From Idiomarina abyssalis (GTDB lineage Bacteria; Pseudomonadota; Gammaproteobacteria; Enterobacterales; Alteromonadaceae), in the NCBI RefSeq assembly GCF_900116625.1, contig NZ_FPBE01000001.1:806001-870000 (forward strand): a stretch of 64,000 bases of DNA. The letters are read 5' to 3'. The position numbers and the translations under genes are program-made. This document shows, one piece after another, positions 16,623 through 26,799 of this stretch. How positions within the stretch are numbered: position 1 is the first letter of the stretch; each line of letters opens with the position of its first letter. The notes beneath the pieces were generated by a model. It saw only the letters and a list, made by a program, of their open reading frames with translations. It ran no database searches and was not told the origin of the DNA.

Positions 16623-17519
16623 TTACTTCTGTGACTTAGGTGCCACATAATTAAAAATACTGGAAAAATCCTGACGACCGTGGCCTTGTTCAGACCAGCT
16701 ATGGTAAAGATTACGAGTCAGTGACCCCATAGGCGTTGCTGCACCACTTTCTAACGCGGTTTGTTGCGCCAGGCCTAAATCCTTAGCCATTAAGTCAACC
16801 AAAAAGCCGCCCTGATAGTCGTTACTTGAAGGCACGTTGTCCATTACGCCCGGACATGGGTTATAAACCTGTAAAGTCCAGTTGCTACCCGAGCTTGCCA
16901 GCATAATTTCAGACAAAACTTTCGGGTCCAGCCCGTTTGCCTTACCTAGTTGCAGAGCTTCTGAAGTACCCACCATTAACACCGACAACAGCATGTTGTT
17001 GCAAATTTTTGCAATCTGTCCGGCACCGACATCACCGGCACGGAAAACATTTTTCCCCATGTCGTTAAGCACGGTGCGAGCGCGGTCCACATTGGTTTCT
17101 GTGCCGCCGCAAATAAAGGTTAAGGTGCCGGCTTTCGCGCCACCCACACCACCAGAAACCGGCGCATCAATAAAGGCAATACCGGCTTTCTCGAGCTGTT
17201 CACCCACATACATAGCGGTATCTGATGAAATGGTACTGCAATCAATAACGAGCTGATCTTTGGTCAGTTTATTAATTAAACCGTCGTCTCCAAGGTAAAC
17301 AGCTTTTACGTGGCGGTCTGCCGGCAGCATAGACACCACAAACTCAACGCCGTCGATGGCTTCAGCCGCTGTTTTCGCTGCCTGTGCACCGTCCGCAACT
17401 ATAGCTTTCAGCGCGTCTTCCGATAAATCAAAAGCCTTAACGGTGTGGCCTGCTTTTGCCAGGTTGCTGGCCATAGGGCCACCCATGTTTCCCAGTCCAA
17501 TAAATCCTACGGTTGCCAT
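16623..17519 (-). CDS. mmsB: 3-hydroxyisobutyrate dehydrogenase
   Basis: Protein of 298 residues that oxidises 3-hydroxyisobutyrate to methylmalonate semialdehyde with NAD in valine degradation. It has the beta-hydroxyacid dehydrogenase signature GFIGLGNMGGPMA (5-17), the substrate motif DAPVSGGVGGAKAG (118-131) and the catalytic Lys171 in GAGQIAKICNN. The length fits the family. Its product is the substrate of mmsA at the head of the operon and its substrate is the product of the HIBCH gene 27 bases upstream, so the pathway order agrees with the assignment. Confidence 0.95.
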   Translation of the reverse strand: MATVGFIGLGNMGGPMASNLAKAGHTVKAFDLSEDALKAIVADGAQAAKTAAEAIDGVEFVVSMLPADRHVKAVYLGDDGLINKLTKDQLVIDCSTISSDTAMYVGEQLEKAGIAFIDAPVSGGVGGAKAGTLTFICGGTETNVDRARTVLNDMGKNVFRAGDVGAGQIAKICNNMLLSVLMVGTSEALQLGKANGLDPKVLSEIMLASSGSNWTLQVYNPCPGVMDNVPSSNDYQGGFLVDLMAKDLGLAQQTALESGAATPMGSLTRNLYHSWSEQGHGRQDFSSIFNYVAPKSQK

Positions 17520-17546
17520 ACAGGCACTCCTTCTTGTTAATTCGTT

Positions 17547-18668
17547 TTATTTATCAAGATCGGCTAATGGATGCGTTCGCTCGCCCCAGGGCGGTAAAAA
17601 GAATGCATCAACCTCTTCCGCTGGTACTTCTGCTACCGAGCTATGCTGCCATTGTGGATTCTTATCTTTATCAATCAGCAATGCCCGAATACCTTCAGCG
17701 AAATCGCCACGAACCGCACAGTTACAAGACAGGGTCAGTTCCAGTCGAAAGCAATCCGCCAACGACAAATCAGAACCCTGCTGCAATTGGTTCCAAACCA
17801 GGTGCGAAGTAAACGGGCAACCATTTGCCAGGTTCTTCCGCGCCCGCGCCAGCCATTTGTCATCGGTTTCATCATTCACAATACGTGTAACAATATCGCC
17901 AATATCATTGCCGGCTGTTAATTCTGTAATAAGCGACTGGTGCGGCTCAACCTGAGGGTTAGGTAAGGCCGTTGTATCGTTGCTGGCAACTGAACTTAAT
18001 AAGTCGGTCACTTTCTGCTTATTTAGTGCAGAGGTATTCCCCCATTCCATTTCTTTAAGCTGAGTCAGGATCGTCTCTTTACTTTCGTGACCCACGAAAT
18101 GGTCTGCCAGGTTCAGATATAACGCATCATTTGCGTTCATCGTGGCACCGGTAATACCTAAGAATAAACCACAGCCCTGTGGCATAAGGTTTAGGAAGTA
18201 GGTAGCGCCAACGTCCGGGTACAAGCCAATCGTCACTTCCGGCATGGCCAGTAACGAGCGCTCAGTCACAATACGGTGGCTGGCCCCGTTCATTAAGCCC
18301 ATACCTCCGCCCATGACAATACCGTCACCCCAGCAAATTAAAGGCTTAGGGAATGTCTGGATAAAGTAGTCCAGCTGATATTCCTGGGTAAAGAAGTTTT
18401 CAACCTCTTCCACTAACTTGCCTGGCTCGGCCTGCATAGCTTTGTACATAGCGACAATGTCACCACCGGCACAGAAAGCTTTTTCACCAGCGCCCTGCAA
18501 CCAGACACAAGCCACTTTGTCGTCATCTGCCCATTTCTTGAGCTGTGGCAACAGCTTTTCAGCCATTGCCAGGCTTAGAGCATTTAGCGATTTCTCGGAA
18601 TTTAATGTAGCAACGCCGATGACTTTGTCACCGGCGTTCAGTTCTTCAAAAAGTACAACGTCTTGCAT
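17547..18668 (-). CDS. 3-hydroxyisobutyryl-CoA hydrolase
   Basis: Protein of 373 residues of the crotonase superfamily in the long ECH_2 form. It hydrolyses 3-hydroxyisobutyryl-CoA in valine catabolism. The CoA-binding oxyanion segments AFCAGGD (65-71) and GIVMGGGMGLM (116-126) are present, and the hydrolase residues Glu144 and Asp152 (AMPEVTIGLYPD) are spaced like Glu169/Asp177 of human HIBCH. The length and this acidic pair separate it from an ordinary enoyl-CoA hydratase of about 260 residues. It follows the isobutyryl-CoA dehydrogenase by 9 bases; the hydratase that normally acts between the two is not encoded in the operon. Confidence 0.92.
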   Translation of the reverse strand: MQDVVLFEELNAGDKVIGVATLNSEKSLNALSLAMAEKLLPQLKKWADDDKVACVWLQGAGEKAFCAGGDIVAMYKAMQAEPGKLVEEVENFFTQEYQLDYFIQTFPKPLICWGDGIVMGGGMGLMNGASHRIVTERSLLAMPEVTIGLYPDVGATYFLNLMPQGCGLFLGITGATMNANDALYLNLADHFVGHESKETILTQLKEMEWGNTSALNKQKVTDLLSSVASNDTTALPNPQVEPHQSLITELTAGNDIGDIVTRIVNDETDDKWLARARKNLANGCPFTSHLVWNQLQQGSDLSLADCFRLELTLSCNCAVRGDFAEGIRALLIDKDKNPQWQHSSVAEVPAEEVDAFFLPPWGERTHPLADLDK

Positions 18669-18677
18669 GGAGTCTCC

Positions 18678-19835
18678 TTACAAGATTTCGCGGTCGTTAT
18701 CCGCCAACATACGGCGACCAATAATCATACGCATCACTTCGTTCGTCCCTTCCAGAATCTGGTGAACACGAACATCACGCACATGGCGCTCTAATGGATA
18801 CTCTTTTATGTAGCCATAGCCACCGTGCAGTTGCAGTGCGTCGTTACACACCTTAAAACCAACATCGGTCGCAAACTGCTTCGCCATAGCGCAATAGGTG
18901 GTTTTGTCAGCGTCGTTGTTATCAACTTTACTGGCTGCCAAACGCACCATTTGACGGGCTGCTACCAGCTCAGTGGCCATATCAGCTAACTTAAACTGTA
19001 GCGCCTGAAAAGCTGCCAACGGCTTACCAAACTGCGTACGTTCCTGCATATAAGCTTTAGCTGTGTTCAGCGCTGCTTGGGCGGTACCGACAGAACAAAC
19101 CGCAATATTAATACGTCCGCCGTCTAAGCCCATCATGGCAAATTTAAAGCCTTCGCCTTCTTTACCCAGCAGGTTTTCTGCCGGAATACGAACGTCTTCA
19201 AACGTTACTAAGCGAGTTGGCTGGGCGTTCCAGCCCATTTTCTCTTCGGCTTTACCGTAAATAACACCTTTGGCATCGGCTGGTACAGCAAAGGCAGAAA
19301 TGCCTTTAGGACCGTCTTCGCCAGTGCGTGCCATAACCACCAGAACGTCAGTTTCACCGGCACCGGAGATAAACATTTTAGAGCCGTTCAGAACGTACTC
19401 GTCACCATCTTTTTTCGCACTGGTGCGTAAGCTGGCAGCGTCTGAACCTGAACCGGGTTCTGTCAGGCAGTAAGAGCCCAGCTTCTCGCCGGTAACCAAC
19501 TCTGGTACCCACTGGTCAATTACAGACTGTTGGCCGAAGGAGCCAATCATCCAGGTGACCATGTTATGAATCGTCATCATGGCCGTGGTTGCTGTACAAC
19601 CACCCGCCAACTGCTCAAAAATGAGCGCTGAGTCTAAGCGGCTCATTCCAAAGCCGCCAGCTTCTTCCGGCGTGTACATGCCCATAAAGCCCATTTCACC
19701 GGCTTTACGGAACACTTCAATTGGGAAGTGGTGTTCTTCATCCCACTTAGCCGCATTAGGCGCCAGCTCTTTATCAGCAAACGCTTTAGCCGTATCGGCA
19801 AAGGCTTGCTGGTCTTCTGTCAATTCGAAATTCAT
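18678..19835 (-). CDS. Isobutyryl-CoA (short branched-chain) acyl-CoA dehydrogenase
   Basis: FAD flavoprotein of 385 residues with the acyl-CoA dehydrogenase layout: helical N-terminal domain, middle beta domain with CLTEPGSGSDAASL, and C-terminal helical domain ending in QILEGTNEVMRM with the catalytic Glu at residue 362. The Glu position is that of ACAD8, SCAD and MCAD and differs from isovaleryl-CoA dehydrogenase, which helps tell it from liuA in the same window. Position between mmsA and HIBCH points to isobutyryl-CoA oxidation to methacrylyl-CoA; 2-methylbutyryl-CoA may also be used. Electrons go to ETF and then to the ETF-QO encoded at 34662. Confidence 0.9.
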   Translation of the reverse strand: MNFELTEDQQAFADTAKAFADKELAPNAAKWDEEHHFPIEVFRKAGEMGFMGMYTPEEAGGFGMSRLDSALIFEQLAGGCTATTAMMTIHNMVTWMIGSFGQQSVIDQWVPELVTGEKLGSYCLTEPGSGSDAASLRTSAKKDGDEYVLNGSKMFISGAGETDVLVVMARTGEDGPKGISAFAVPADAKGVIYGKAEEKMGWNAQPTRLVTFEDVRIPAENLLGKEGEGFKFAMMGLDGGRINIAVCSVGTAQAALNTAKAYMQERTQFGKPLAAFQALQFKLADMATELVAARQMVRLAASKVDNNDADKTTYCAMAKQFATDVGFKVCNDALQLHGGYGYIKEYPLERHVRDVRVHQILEGTNEVMRMIIGRRMLADNDREIL

Positions 19836-19847
19836 CGCTATCCCCTA

Positions 19848-21347
19848 CTACCTTAGGTTAATTGACATGTTAGGGCCGGCTGGATCTTCCAGATCGCTCT
19901 CAAACCAACGCGCCGTTACTGTCTTCGTTTCACTGTAAAAACGAACGCCCTGCTTACCATAAGCGTGGAGGTCACCAAAGAATGAGCGCTTCCAGCCAGT
20001 AAATGAGAAGAACGGAAGTGGTACCGGAATTGGAATGTTGATACCGACCTGACCCACTTCAACTTCGTGCTGGTATTTACGCGCTGCCGCACCGCTTGCA
20101 GTAAAGATAGACGTACCGTTACCGTAAGGGTTGTTGTTAACCAATTCTAAAGCGTCTTCTAAGCTGTCTACTTCTGTGGCGCACAATACCGGACCGAAAA
20201 TTTCCGTTTTGTAGATTTCCATATCCGGCGTTACGTTAGAGAATACTGTTGGACCAACCCAGTTACCGTTTGGCAGGCCATCAACTTTGCAATTACGACC
20301 ATCAACCAACAATTTCGCGCCTTCTTTTTCACCCTGAGTAATCAAAGCTTCAACGCGCTCTTTTGCTTGTGGGCTAATAACCGGACCATAAGCGGCATTT
20401 TCATCATTCCATGCGCCCGGACGAACTTTCGCAATGGCTTCAGCAATTTCAGGGATCCACTCTTTTGCCGCACCAACAAATACTGCGACAGAAATCGCCA
20501 TACAACGTTGACCCGCTGCACCAACAGAAGAACCAACCATGTTGTTGATCACTTGCTGTTTATTGGCATCTGGCATAATAACGCAATGGTTTTTCGCACC
20601 AGCAAAGGCCTGTACCCGCTTACCATTTTCTGTACCACGACGGTAGATGTACTCTGCAACCGGCACAGAACCAACGAATGACAAGGCACGAACTGCCGGA
20701 TGATCCAGCAGGAAATCAACCTGATCTTTATTGCCATGCAAGACCTGCAACACACCTTTAGGCGCGCCAGCTTGTTCAAATAATTCCACCAAACGATTTG
20801 GGGTTAATGGATCTTGCTCAGAAGGTTTAAGAATAAAGGTGTTACCACAAGCAATTGCCAGCGGGAACATCCACAGTGGGATCATAGCCGGAAAGTTAAA
20901 CGGCGTAATACCTGCACAAACCCCAAGTGGCTGAGTGTAGCTGTAAGAGTCAATTTTACGGGCAACGTTCTCAACAGTTTCACCCATTAATAACGAAGGA
21001 ATATTGGCTGCGTGTTCAACCACTTCGATACCACGCCAGACGTCACCTTTTGCATCTTCAAAAGTTTTACCGGTTTCCTGCGCCAGAGTTTCTGCTATTT
21101 CTTCCTGATGTTCTTTTAACAAGGCCTGATAACGCATCATGACACGAGCGCGTTCAGAAACAGGCACTTCTTTCCAGGTTTTAAAAGCTTCGCGTGCACT
21201 CTCAACCGCTGCTTCCATTTCACTCTGGGTAGCAACTGGCACTTGTGCGATAACTTCCTGTGTCGCTGGATTGGTGACAGGAATCCACTGTTCTGACTTC
21301 GAGGCGACAAATTCGCCATCTATATACAGAGGCACTTTCTTAGACAT
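19848..21347 (-). CDS. mmsA: Methylmalonate-semialdehyde dehydrogenase (CoA-acylating)
   Basis: Protein of 499 residues of the aldehyde dehydrogenase superfamily, MmsA branch: converts methylmalonate semialdehyde to propionyl-CoA, CO2 and NADH, the last valine-specific step. The catalytic Cys282 is in [12 protein letters not shown], the NAD-binding region has [14 protein letters not shown] and [12 protein letters not shown], and the C-terminal [16 protein letters not shown] is the MmsA signature. It is first in the minus-strand operon, with AAGAAGGTG before the ATG. The 56-base divergent gap to the EamA gene must hold the operon promoter; I see no convincing -35/-10 pair there. Confidence 0.96.
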   Translation of the reverse strand: MSKKVPLYIDGEFVASKSEQWIPVTNPATQEVIAQVPVATQSEMEAAVESAREAFKTWKEVPVSERARVMMRYQALLKEHQEEIAETLAQETGKTFEDAKGDVWRGIEVVEHAANIPSLLMGETVENVARKIDSYSYTQPLGVCAGITPFNFPAMIPLWMFPLAIACGNTFILKPSEQDPLTPNRLVELFEQAGAPKGVLQVLHGNKDQVDFLLDHPAVRALSFVGSVPVAEYIYRRGTENGKRVQAFAGAKNHCVIMPDANKQQVINNMVGSSVGAAGQRCMAISVAVFVGAAKEWIPEIAEAIAKVRPGAWNDENAAYGPVISPQAKERVEALITQGEKEGAKLLVDGRNCKVDGLPNGNWVGPTVFSNVTPDMEIYKTEIFGPVLCATEVDSLEDALELVNNNPYGNGTSIFTASGAAARKYQHEVEVGQVGINIPIPVPLPFFSFTGWKRSFFGDLHAYGKQGVRFYSETKTVTARWFESDLEDPAGPNMSINLR

Positions 21348-21403
21348 AATTCACCTTCTTATTGTGTTATTTTGTCATCTATTGATGAGCTAAATTTAGT
21401 TAA

Positions 21404-22294
21404 GTGAGTCTTAACGTGACCCTCTTAATTCTGATTACTTTACTTTGGGCCGCCAGTTTTTCGCTAATCGGCGTTTATCTTGCCGGTCAGGTTGACGGTT
21501 ATATTGTTGTGTTTATCCGCATGATTTTAGCACTGATAACCGTGTTACCGTTATTTCGTTGGCGGCATTTGTCTCCCAAAAGTGGGCAGCTACCTCAACT
21601 GACTAAACTGGCCGTTATTGGCGCTATACAAATTGGCGCCATGTATTTGTTTCTTTACCATGCGTTTTTGTATTTGAGCGTTGCCGAAGTGCTTTTGTTC
21701 ACTATTTTTACACCGCTCTACATAACCCTCATTGACGAACTCATACTCAACCGCAAGCATTTACCTCTTTTATGGTGGATTGCTGCGGCAGTATCCGTTT
21801 GCGGCGCTGCCATAATTCGGTATCAACCGCTGTCTGATGATTTCATCACTGGTTTCTTTTTAATTCAGGCCGCCAATGCTTGCTTTGCCTTAGGTCAAGT
21901 TGCTTATAAACGTTTACCGACCGGTAAGACATTGGCACAAAGTCAGCAATTTGCTGCGTTTTTCTTTGGTGCCAGTGTTATTGCCGGCCTGGGTGTTTTG
22001 CTTTTTGCTGACCTAAACATGATGCCTGCAACTAACCTCCAGTGGGGCATTTTACTGTGGCTAGGTATTGTCGCCTCAGGCCTTGGTTACCTTGGTTGGA
22101 ACCTTGCCAGTAAATGGGTCAACACCGGACAGCTTGCCACTATGAACAATGCCTTAATTCCCGCTGGAATTCTGGTTAATGTCTTATTCTGGGAACAGTC
22201 CTTTGACTACACCCGTTTAAGCATTGGTGCTTTGATCATAGTGCTTGCCGTTTGGCTAGCCGGGCGGGTTCAAAAGCTGAAACCCGCAGGCTAG
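21404..22294 (+). CDS. EamA/DMT-family transporter
   Basis: Integral membrane protein of 296 residues with about ten hydrophobic segments in two EamA repeats, starting with LLILITLLWAASFSLIGVYLAG and with the second repeat at about residue 150. Family members export amino acids, carboxylates or other metabolites; the substrate is unknown. It is divergent from mmsA and sits between the valine operon and the thiolase gene, so export or uptake of a branched-chain metabolite is possible but only inferred from position. GTG 21404 is taken as start; another GTG four codons later is possible, and neither has a strong ribosome site. Confidence 0.85.
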   Translation: MSLNVTLLILITLLWAASFSLIGVYLAGQVDGYIVVFIRMILALITVLPLFRWRHLSPKSGQLPQLTKLAVIGAIQIGAMYLFLYHAFLYLSVAEVLLFTIFTPLYITLIDELILNRKHLPLLWWIAAAVSVCGAAIIRYQPLSDDFITGFFLIQAANACFALGQVAYKRLPTGKTLAQSQQFAAFFFGASVIAGLGVLLFADLNMMPATNLQWGILLWLGIVASGLGYLGWNLASKWVNTGQLATMNNALIPAGILVNVLFWEQSFDYTRLSIGALIIVLAVWLAGRVQKLKPAG

Positions 22295-22314
22295 CCTATA
22301 CCGGCAAAGCCCGA

Positions 22315-23496
22315 CTAGATCATTTCCACAGCCAGAGCGACAGCTTCGCCGCCACCGATACACAACGAAGTAATGCCTCGTTTCTGGCCTTTTTGTTTTA
22401 AGGCGTGCAACAGCGTTACCAGCAAACGTGCACCGCTTGCGCCAATAGGATGCCCTAAAGCGCAAGCTCCGCCATGCACATTCACTTTGCTCGCATCCAG
22501 TTTCATTTCCTGAATTGCCAGCATGGTTACCATGGCAAAGGCTTCGTTAATTTCCCATAAATCGACGTCGTCTTTTGTCCAGTCCAGCTTGCTCAACAAT
22601 GAGTTCATTGCGCCAATAGGTGCAATAGTGAATTCAGACGGTGCCTGCGAGTGCGTTGTGTGACCCATCACCCGGGCCAACGGCTGCAGACCTTTGGCTT
22701 TTGCTTCACTTTCACGCATTAAGATAAGCGCCGCAGCACCGTCAGAAATAGAGCTTGAGTTAGCCGCGGTGATCGTACCGTCTTTTTTGAACGCCGCACG
22801 TAACTGAGGAATTTTATCCAGTCGTGCTTTACCCGGCTGTTCATCGGTATCTACGGTAACTTCACCTTTACGAGTTGAGTAAGTCACCGCTGTAATTTCA
22901 TCTTTAAACAAGCCGTCTTTAATGGCTGCCTGCGCTTTGGTTAAAGAATGAATCGCAAATTCATCCATTGCTTCACGATCAATACCGTACTCATCAGCAG
23001 TACTTTGCGCGTAGCTTCCCATGGCTTTATTCTCGTAAGCATCTTCAAGGCCGTCGAACATCATGTGATCCAGCACTTGTCCATGCCCCATGCGATAGCC
23101 GCTGCGACCTTTAGGTAGCATATACGGCGCGTTGGACATGCTTTCCATACCGCCCGCCAGTACAACGTCAGCAGAACCGGCTTTGATTAAGTCATGAGCC
23201 ATCATCGCGGCTTTTAGGCCCGAGCCACAAACCTTGTTTATCGTTGTAGCGCCGGTCGAACGAGGTAAGTCAGCATAAAGCATCGCCTGACGAGCCGGAG
23301 CCTGACCTAAGCCTGCCGGCAAAACATTACCCATGATAACTTCCGAAATATCATCGGCTTTCAAACCGCTGTTACTCAGTGCTGCCTTAATGGCTGCTGC
23401 ACCCAAATTAGGAGCAGAAACTTCACTCAGACAACCCTGAAAACCGCCCATTGGCGTACGGTTGGCCGCCACAATCACGATGGAATCGCTTGACAT
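22315..23496 (-). CDS. Acetyl-CoA C-acetyltransferase (thiolase)
   Basis: Protein of 393 residues with every thiolase II hallmark: the acyl-accepting Cys90 in NKVCGSGLKA, the NEAFA motif near residue 316, the catalytic His349 in ALGHPIGASGA and Cys379 in SLCIGGGEA. It cleaves acetoacetyl-CoA to two acetyl-CoA, or 2-methylacetoacetyl-CoA in isoleucine degradation; length and motifs fit either. It is divergent from liuR, with a palindrome resembling a LiuR site between them, so its expression is likely tied to leucine use. TGGAGGAAAG precedes the ATG. It could finish the route from acetoacetate made by liuE and AacS. Confidence 0.93.
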   Translation of the reverse strand: MSSDSIVIVAANRTPMGGFQGCLSEVSAPNLGAAAIKAALSNSGLKADDISEVIMGNVLPAGLGQAPARQAMLYADLPRSTGATTINKVCGSGLKAAMMAHDLIKAGSADVVLAGGMESMSNAPYMLPKGRSGYRMGHGQVLDHMMFDGLEDAYENKAMGSYAQSTADEYGIDREAMDEFAIHSLTKAQAAIKDGLFKDEITAVTYSTRKGEVTVDTDEQPGKARLDKIPQLRAAFKKDGTITAANSSSISDGAAALILMRESEAKAKGLQPLARVMGHTTHSQAPSEFTIAPIGAMNSLLSKLDWTKDDVDLWEINEAFAMVTMLAIQEMKLDASKVNVHGGACALGHPIGASGARLLVTLLHALKQKGQKRGITSLCIGGGEAVALAVEMI

Positions 23497-23513
23497 CTTT
23501 CCTCCAAATGCAC

Positions 23514-23529
23514 TTTACGTTAACGTAAA
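23514..23529. promoter_or_regulatory. Perfect 16-bp palindrome, probable LiuR operator
   Basis: TTTACGTTAACGTAAA is a perfect inverted repeat with no spacer, 17 bases before the thiolase start codon and 45 bases before liuR. MerR-family LiuR regulators are reported to bind a palindrome of this ACGT-based kind upstream of leucine and isovalerate genes in Gammaproteobacteria. Its place in the divergent promoter region suggests control of both sides. No clean -35/-10 hexamers are visible around it, which is common for MerR-type promoters with long spacers. Confidence 0.75.
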
Positions 23530-23574
23530 CTTCCTCTAAGCTTAGATCCCAGAGCAACCAAAAAGCAAGTACCG

Positions 23575-23994
23575 ATGGACAATAAAGTAACTTACAGTAT
23601 TGGTGAACTGGCAAAACAATTTGACATTACCACTCGCAGCATTCGTTTTTACGAAGACGAAGGTCTGCTCTCTCCCAGACGCCAGGGCCAACAGCGCATT
23701 TACACCAATAAAGACCGGGTTCGTTTAAAGCTGATTCTACGCGGCAAACGGCTGGGGTTTTCACTGGCTGAAACCGGCCGTTTATTTGAGTTGTACGATG
23801 CAGACAACAGCAGCGCGGCGCAGTTACAAAAAGTACTTGAGCTCATCGGTGAGAAAAAGCTCTCGCTCAAACAACAGATGGAAGATATTAATGTGTTACT
23901 GACCGAGTTAAGCGGTCTTGAGCAACGTTGTCAGGACGAGCTTAAGACCATTAGCTCATCAGTTTCAGAAGTTCATTCTCAGGAGTCGTTATGA
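23575..23994 (+). CDS. liuR: MerR-family regulator of leucine degradation
   Basis: Protein of 139 residues. The MerR winged helix starts with [20 protein letters not shown], then [36 protein letters not shown]; a helical coiled coil (about 85-125) follows for dimerisation, with no Cys-rich metal site. MerR proteins of this type placed at the head of liu genes are called LiuR. It overlaps liuA by 4 bases (ATGA), so it is the first gene of the operon and probably autoregulated through the palindrome at 23514-23529. An organic ligand, perhaps an acyl-CoA intermediate, is expected, because no metal ligands are present. Confidence 0.9.
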   Translation: MDNKVTYSIGELAKQFDITTRSIRFYEDEGLLSPRRQGQQRIYTNKDRVRLKLILRGKRLGFSLAETGRLFELYDADNSSAAQLQKVLELIGEKKLSLKQQMEDINVLLTELSGLEQRCQDELKTISSSVSEVHSQESL

Positions 23995-25160
23995 TCAGTC
24001 AATACACCACCTTTAACTTTGGGCTCGGCGAAACAGCCGACATGATCCGTGAGCAAGTTAATGCCTTTGCGCGTGACGAAATTGCCCCTCGCGCCGCTGA
24101 AATCGATGAAAAAAATGAGTTTCCCAGCGACTTATGGCGCAAGCTTGGCGATATGGGTCTGCTCGGTTTAACCGTTGCCGAAGAGTATGGTGGTTCTGGC
24201 ATGGGCTACCTTGAGCACGTTATCGCGATGGAAGAAATTAGCCGTGCATCAGCCTCTGTTGGCCTGAGCTATGGGGCACACTCCAATTTGTGTGTGAACC
24301 AGATTCACCGCAACGGTAATGAAGAACAGAAGCAAAAATACTTACCTAAGTTATGTACTGGCGAACACGTTGGTGCCTTAGCAATGAGTGAACCTAACGC
24401 CGGCTCTGACGTTGTCAGTATGAAGCTACGCGCCGATAAAAAAGGCGACAAATACGTTCTGAACGGCAACAAAATGTGGATCACAAACGGTCCTGAAGCG
24501 AACGTCTTTGTTATTTACGCAAAAACCGAACCCGAAAAAAACTCTCGTGGTATCACCGCTTTTATTGTTGAAAAAGACACGCCAGGGTTCAGTCAGGCAC
24601 AAAAGCTCGACAAACTGGGTATGCGTGGCTCAAACACCTGTGAACTGGTGTTTGAAGATGTCGAAGTGCCTGCAGAGAACATTCTGGGTGAACTTAACGA
24701 AGGTGTTAAAGTGCTGATGAGCGGCCTTGATTACGAGCGCGCTGTTCTTGCTGCTGGTCCTTTAGGCATTATGCAGGCCTGCCTTGATACTTGCGTACCT
24801 TATATTCACGATCGCAAACAGTTCGGTAAAGAGATCGGCGAATTCCAGCTGATTCAAGGCAAAGTTGCTGATATGTACACTCGCACTAATGCGGCGCGTG
24901 CTTACGTTTACGCAGTAGCTCAGTCTTGTGACCGTGGTGAAACTACCCGTAAAGACGCCGCAGGCGCAATTCTTTACGCAGCCGAATTAGCGACTCAGCT
25001 TGCGCTGGACGCTATACAGTTATTGGGTGGTAACGGCTACATTAACGAGTATCCGACAGGCCGCCTGCTGCGCGACGCGAAGCTTTATGAAATCGGTGCC
25101 GGTACGTCGGAAATTCGTCGTATGCTTATTGGTCGCGAACTCTTCACTGAATCAAAATAA
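23991..25160 (+). CDS. liuA: Isovaleryl-CoA dehydrogenase
   Basis: FAD enzyme of 389 residues that oxidises isovaleryl-CoA to 3-methylcrotonyl-CoA. It has the acyl-CoA dehydrogenase motifs [14 protein letters not shown] and [15 protein letters not shown]. The catalytic base is the isovaleryl-type Glu249 in [10 protein letters not shown], while the position used by other family members is Gly ([12 protein letters not shown]). This swap is the known mark of IVD and separates it from the isobutyryl-CoA dehydrogenase at 18678. It is second in the operon, coupled to liuR by an ATGA overlap and 15 bases before liuB. Confidence 0.96.
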   Translation: MISQYTTFNFGLGETADMIREQVNAFARDEIAPRAAEIDEKNEFPSDLWRKLGDMGLLGLTVAEEYGGSGMGYLEHVIAMEEISRASASVGLSYGAHSNLCVNQIHRNGNEEQKQKYLPKLCTGEHVGALAMSEPNAGSDVVSMKLRADKKGDKYVLNGNKMWITNGPEANVFVIYAKTEPEKNSRGITAFIVEKDTPGFSQAQKLDKLGMRGSNTCELVFEDVEVPAENILGELNEGVKVLMSGLDYERAVLAAGPLGIMQACLDTCVPYIHDRKQFGKEIGEFQLIQGKVADMYTRTNAARAYVYAVAQSCDRGETTRKDAAGAILYAAELATQLALDAIQLLGGNGYINEYPTGRLLRDAKLYEIGAGTSEIRRMLIGRELFTESK

Positions 25161-25175
25161 TAAGGAGGCAACGCC

Positions 25176-26783
25176 GTGGCGATTTTATCCAGTAAAATCA
25201 ACACCCGCGATGCACAATTTGCGGCTAACAGTGAGTCTATGCAAGACGTCGTTAACGACTTGCAGGAAAAAGCGACAAAGATTCATCAGGGCGGTGGTCC
25301 TAAGTATCAGGAGCGCCACTTATCTCGCGGTAAATTACTGCCTCGTGACCGTATTAATAAGTTGCTGGACGCTGGCTCGCCATTTTTAGAAATTGGCCAG
25401 TTTGCCGCCTGGGAATGCTATGAAGATTACGTTCCTGCTGCCGGCGTTGTCGCTGGCATAGGTCAGGTTGAAGGCACTGAGTGCATGATCATCGCCAACG
25501 ATGCCACTGTGAAAGGCGGCACCTACTACCCACTGACCGTGAAAAAGCACTTGCGCGCTCAAGAAATTGCCGAGCGTTGTCACTTGCCCTGCATTTACCT
25601 GGTGGACTCTGGCGGTGCCAACCTGCCCCGTCAGGACGAAGTATTCCCGGACAAAGAGCACTTTGGCCGCATTTTCTTTAATCAGGCGAATATGTCAGCC
25701 AAAGGCATTCCGCAAATTGCGGTGGTTATGGGCCTTTGTACTGCCGGCGGTGCGTACGTACCCGCGATGGCGGATGAAAGTGTTATTGTTAAAGAGCAAG
25801 GTACTATTTTCTTAGCCGGTCCCCCGCTAGTTAAAGCGGCTACGGGTGAAGAAGTTTCAGCCGAAGAGCTTGGCGGCGCCGATGTGCATACACGCATCTC
25901 CGGTGTTGCTGATCACTTCGCTCACAACGATGAACACGCTTTAGCCTTAGCACGCCGCTCGGTCGCACGCCTTAACCGCGGCGAGCCGACTAAGCTGGAT
26001 CGCCAACCGGCCAAACCGCCGCGTTACGATGCAAAAGAGCTGTACGGCATTGTCGGTACCGACCTGCGCAAGCCTTATGACGTTCACGAAGTCATTGCGC
26101 GCATTGTTGATGATTCGGACTTTGACGAATTTAAAGCTAACTATGGTAATACACTGGTGACGGGTTTTGCCCGCATTGACGGCTACCCCGTTGGTATTGT
26201 GGCGAATAACGGCATCTTGTTTTCCGAGTCGGCACAAAAAGGGGCTCACTTCATTGAGCTTTGTGCCCAACGTAAAATTCCACTGGTGTTCTTACAAAAC
26301 ATTACCGGCTTTATGGTCGGTAAAAAGTACGAAGCCGAAGGCATTGCCAAACACGGCGCGAAAATGGTTATGGCCGTTTCCTGTGCGAAAGTTCCTAAGT
26401 TTACCGTCTTAATTGGTGGTAGCTATGGTGCCGGTAACTACGGCATGTGTGGTCGCGCTTATGACCCAACCATGATGTTCATGTGGCCAAATGCGCGTAT
26501 CTCGGTCATGGGTGGTGAGCAAGCTGCAGGCGTTATGGCGCAGGTCACCAAAGATAACTTAGCCCGTAAAGGCGAAAGCCTGAGTGAAGAAAAAGAACAA
26601 GCGCTGAAAAAGCCGATTGTTGAGCAGTACGAGAAACAAGGTCATCCGTATTATGCATCTGCCCGTTTATGGGATGACGGCATTATTGACCCGGCACAAA
26701 CGCGCGAAGTTCTGGCACTAAGCCTTGCTGCTTCATTAAATGCACCGATTGAAGACAGCCGTTTCGGCGTCTTCCGCATGTAA
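25176..26783 (+). CDS. liuB: 3-methylcrotonyl-CoA carboxylase, carboxyltransferase (beta) subunit
   Basis: Protein of 535 residues of the acyl-CoA carboxyltransferase family. It moves the carboxyl group from biotin on LiuD to 3-methylcrotonyl-CoA, giving 3-methylglutaconyl-CoA. Both carboxyltransferase lobes are seen: an N-terminal one with [18 protein letters not shown] and [17 protein letters not shown], and a C-terminal one with [18 protein letters not shown] and [17 protein letters not shown]. These motifs, especially the last, separate MCC from propionyl-CoA carboxylase. The start is GTG 25176 with AAGGAGG ahead. It lies 16 bases before liuC. Confidence 0.96.
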   Translation: MAILSSKINTRDAQFAANSESMQDVVNDLQEKATKIHQGGGPKYQERHLSRGKLLPRDRINKLLDAGSPFLEIGQFAAWECYEDYVPAAGVVAGIGQVEGTECMIIANDATVKGGTYYPLTVKKHLRAQEIAERCHLPCIYLVDSGGANLPRQDEVFPDKEHFGRIFFNQANMSAKGIPQIAVVMGLCTAGGAYVPAMADESVIVKEQGTIFLAGPPLVKAATGEEVSAEELGGADVHTRISGVADHFAHNDEHALALARRSVARLNRGEPTKLDRQPAKPPRYDAKELYGIVGTDLRKPYDVHEVIARIVDDSDFDEFKANYGNTLVTGFARIDGYPVGIVANNGILFSESAQKGAHFIELCAQRKIPLVFLQNITGFMVGKKYEAEGIAKHGAKMVMAVSCAKVPKFTVLIGGSYGAGNYGMCGRAYDPTMMFMWPNARISVMGGEQAAGVMAQVTKDNLARKGESLSEEKEQALKKPIVEQYEKQGHPYYASARLWDDGIIDPAQTREVLALSLAASLNAPIEDSRFGVFRM

Positions 26784-26799
26784 TCGGAGGTTATTAACC

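Noticed and set aside
17356-17955. A 199-residue plus-strand open frame over mmsB/HIBCH
   Set aside because: Antisense to two conserved enzymes, with Ala/Ser bias and no homology signal.
21390-21399. CTAAATTTAG palindrome in the mmsA-EamA gap as an operator
   Set aside because: Ten AT-rich bases can occur by chance and do not resemble the LiuR palindrome or any site I know.
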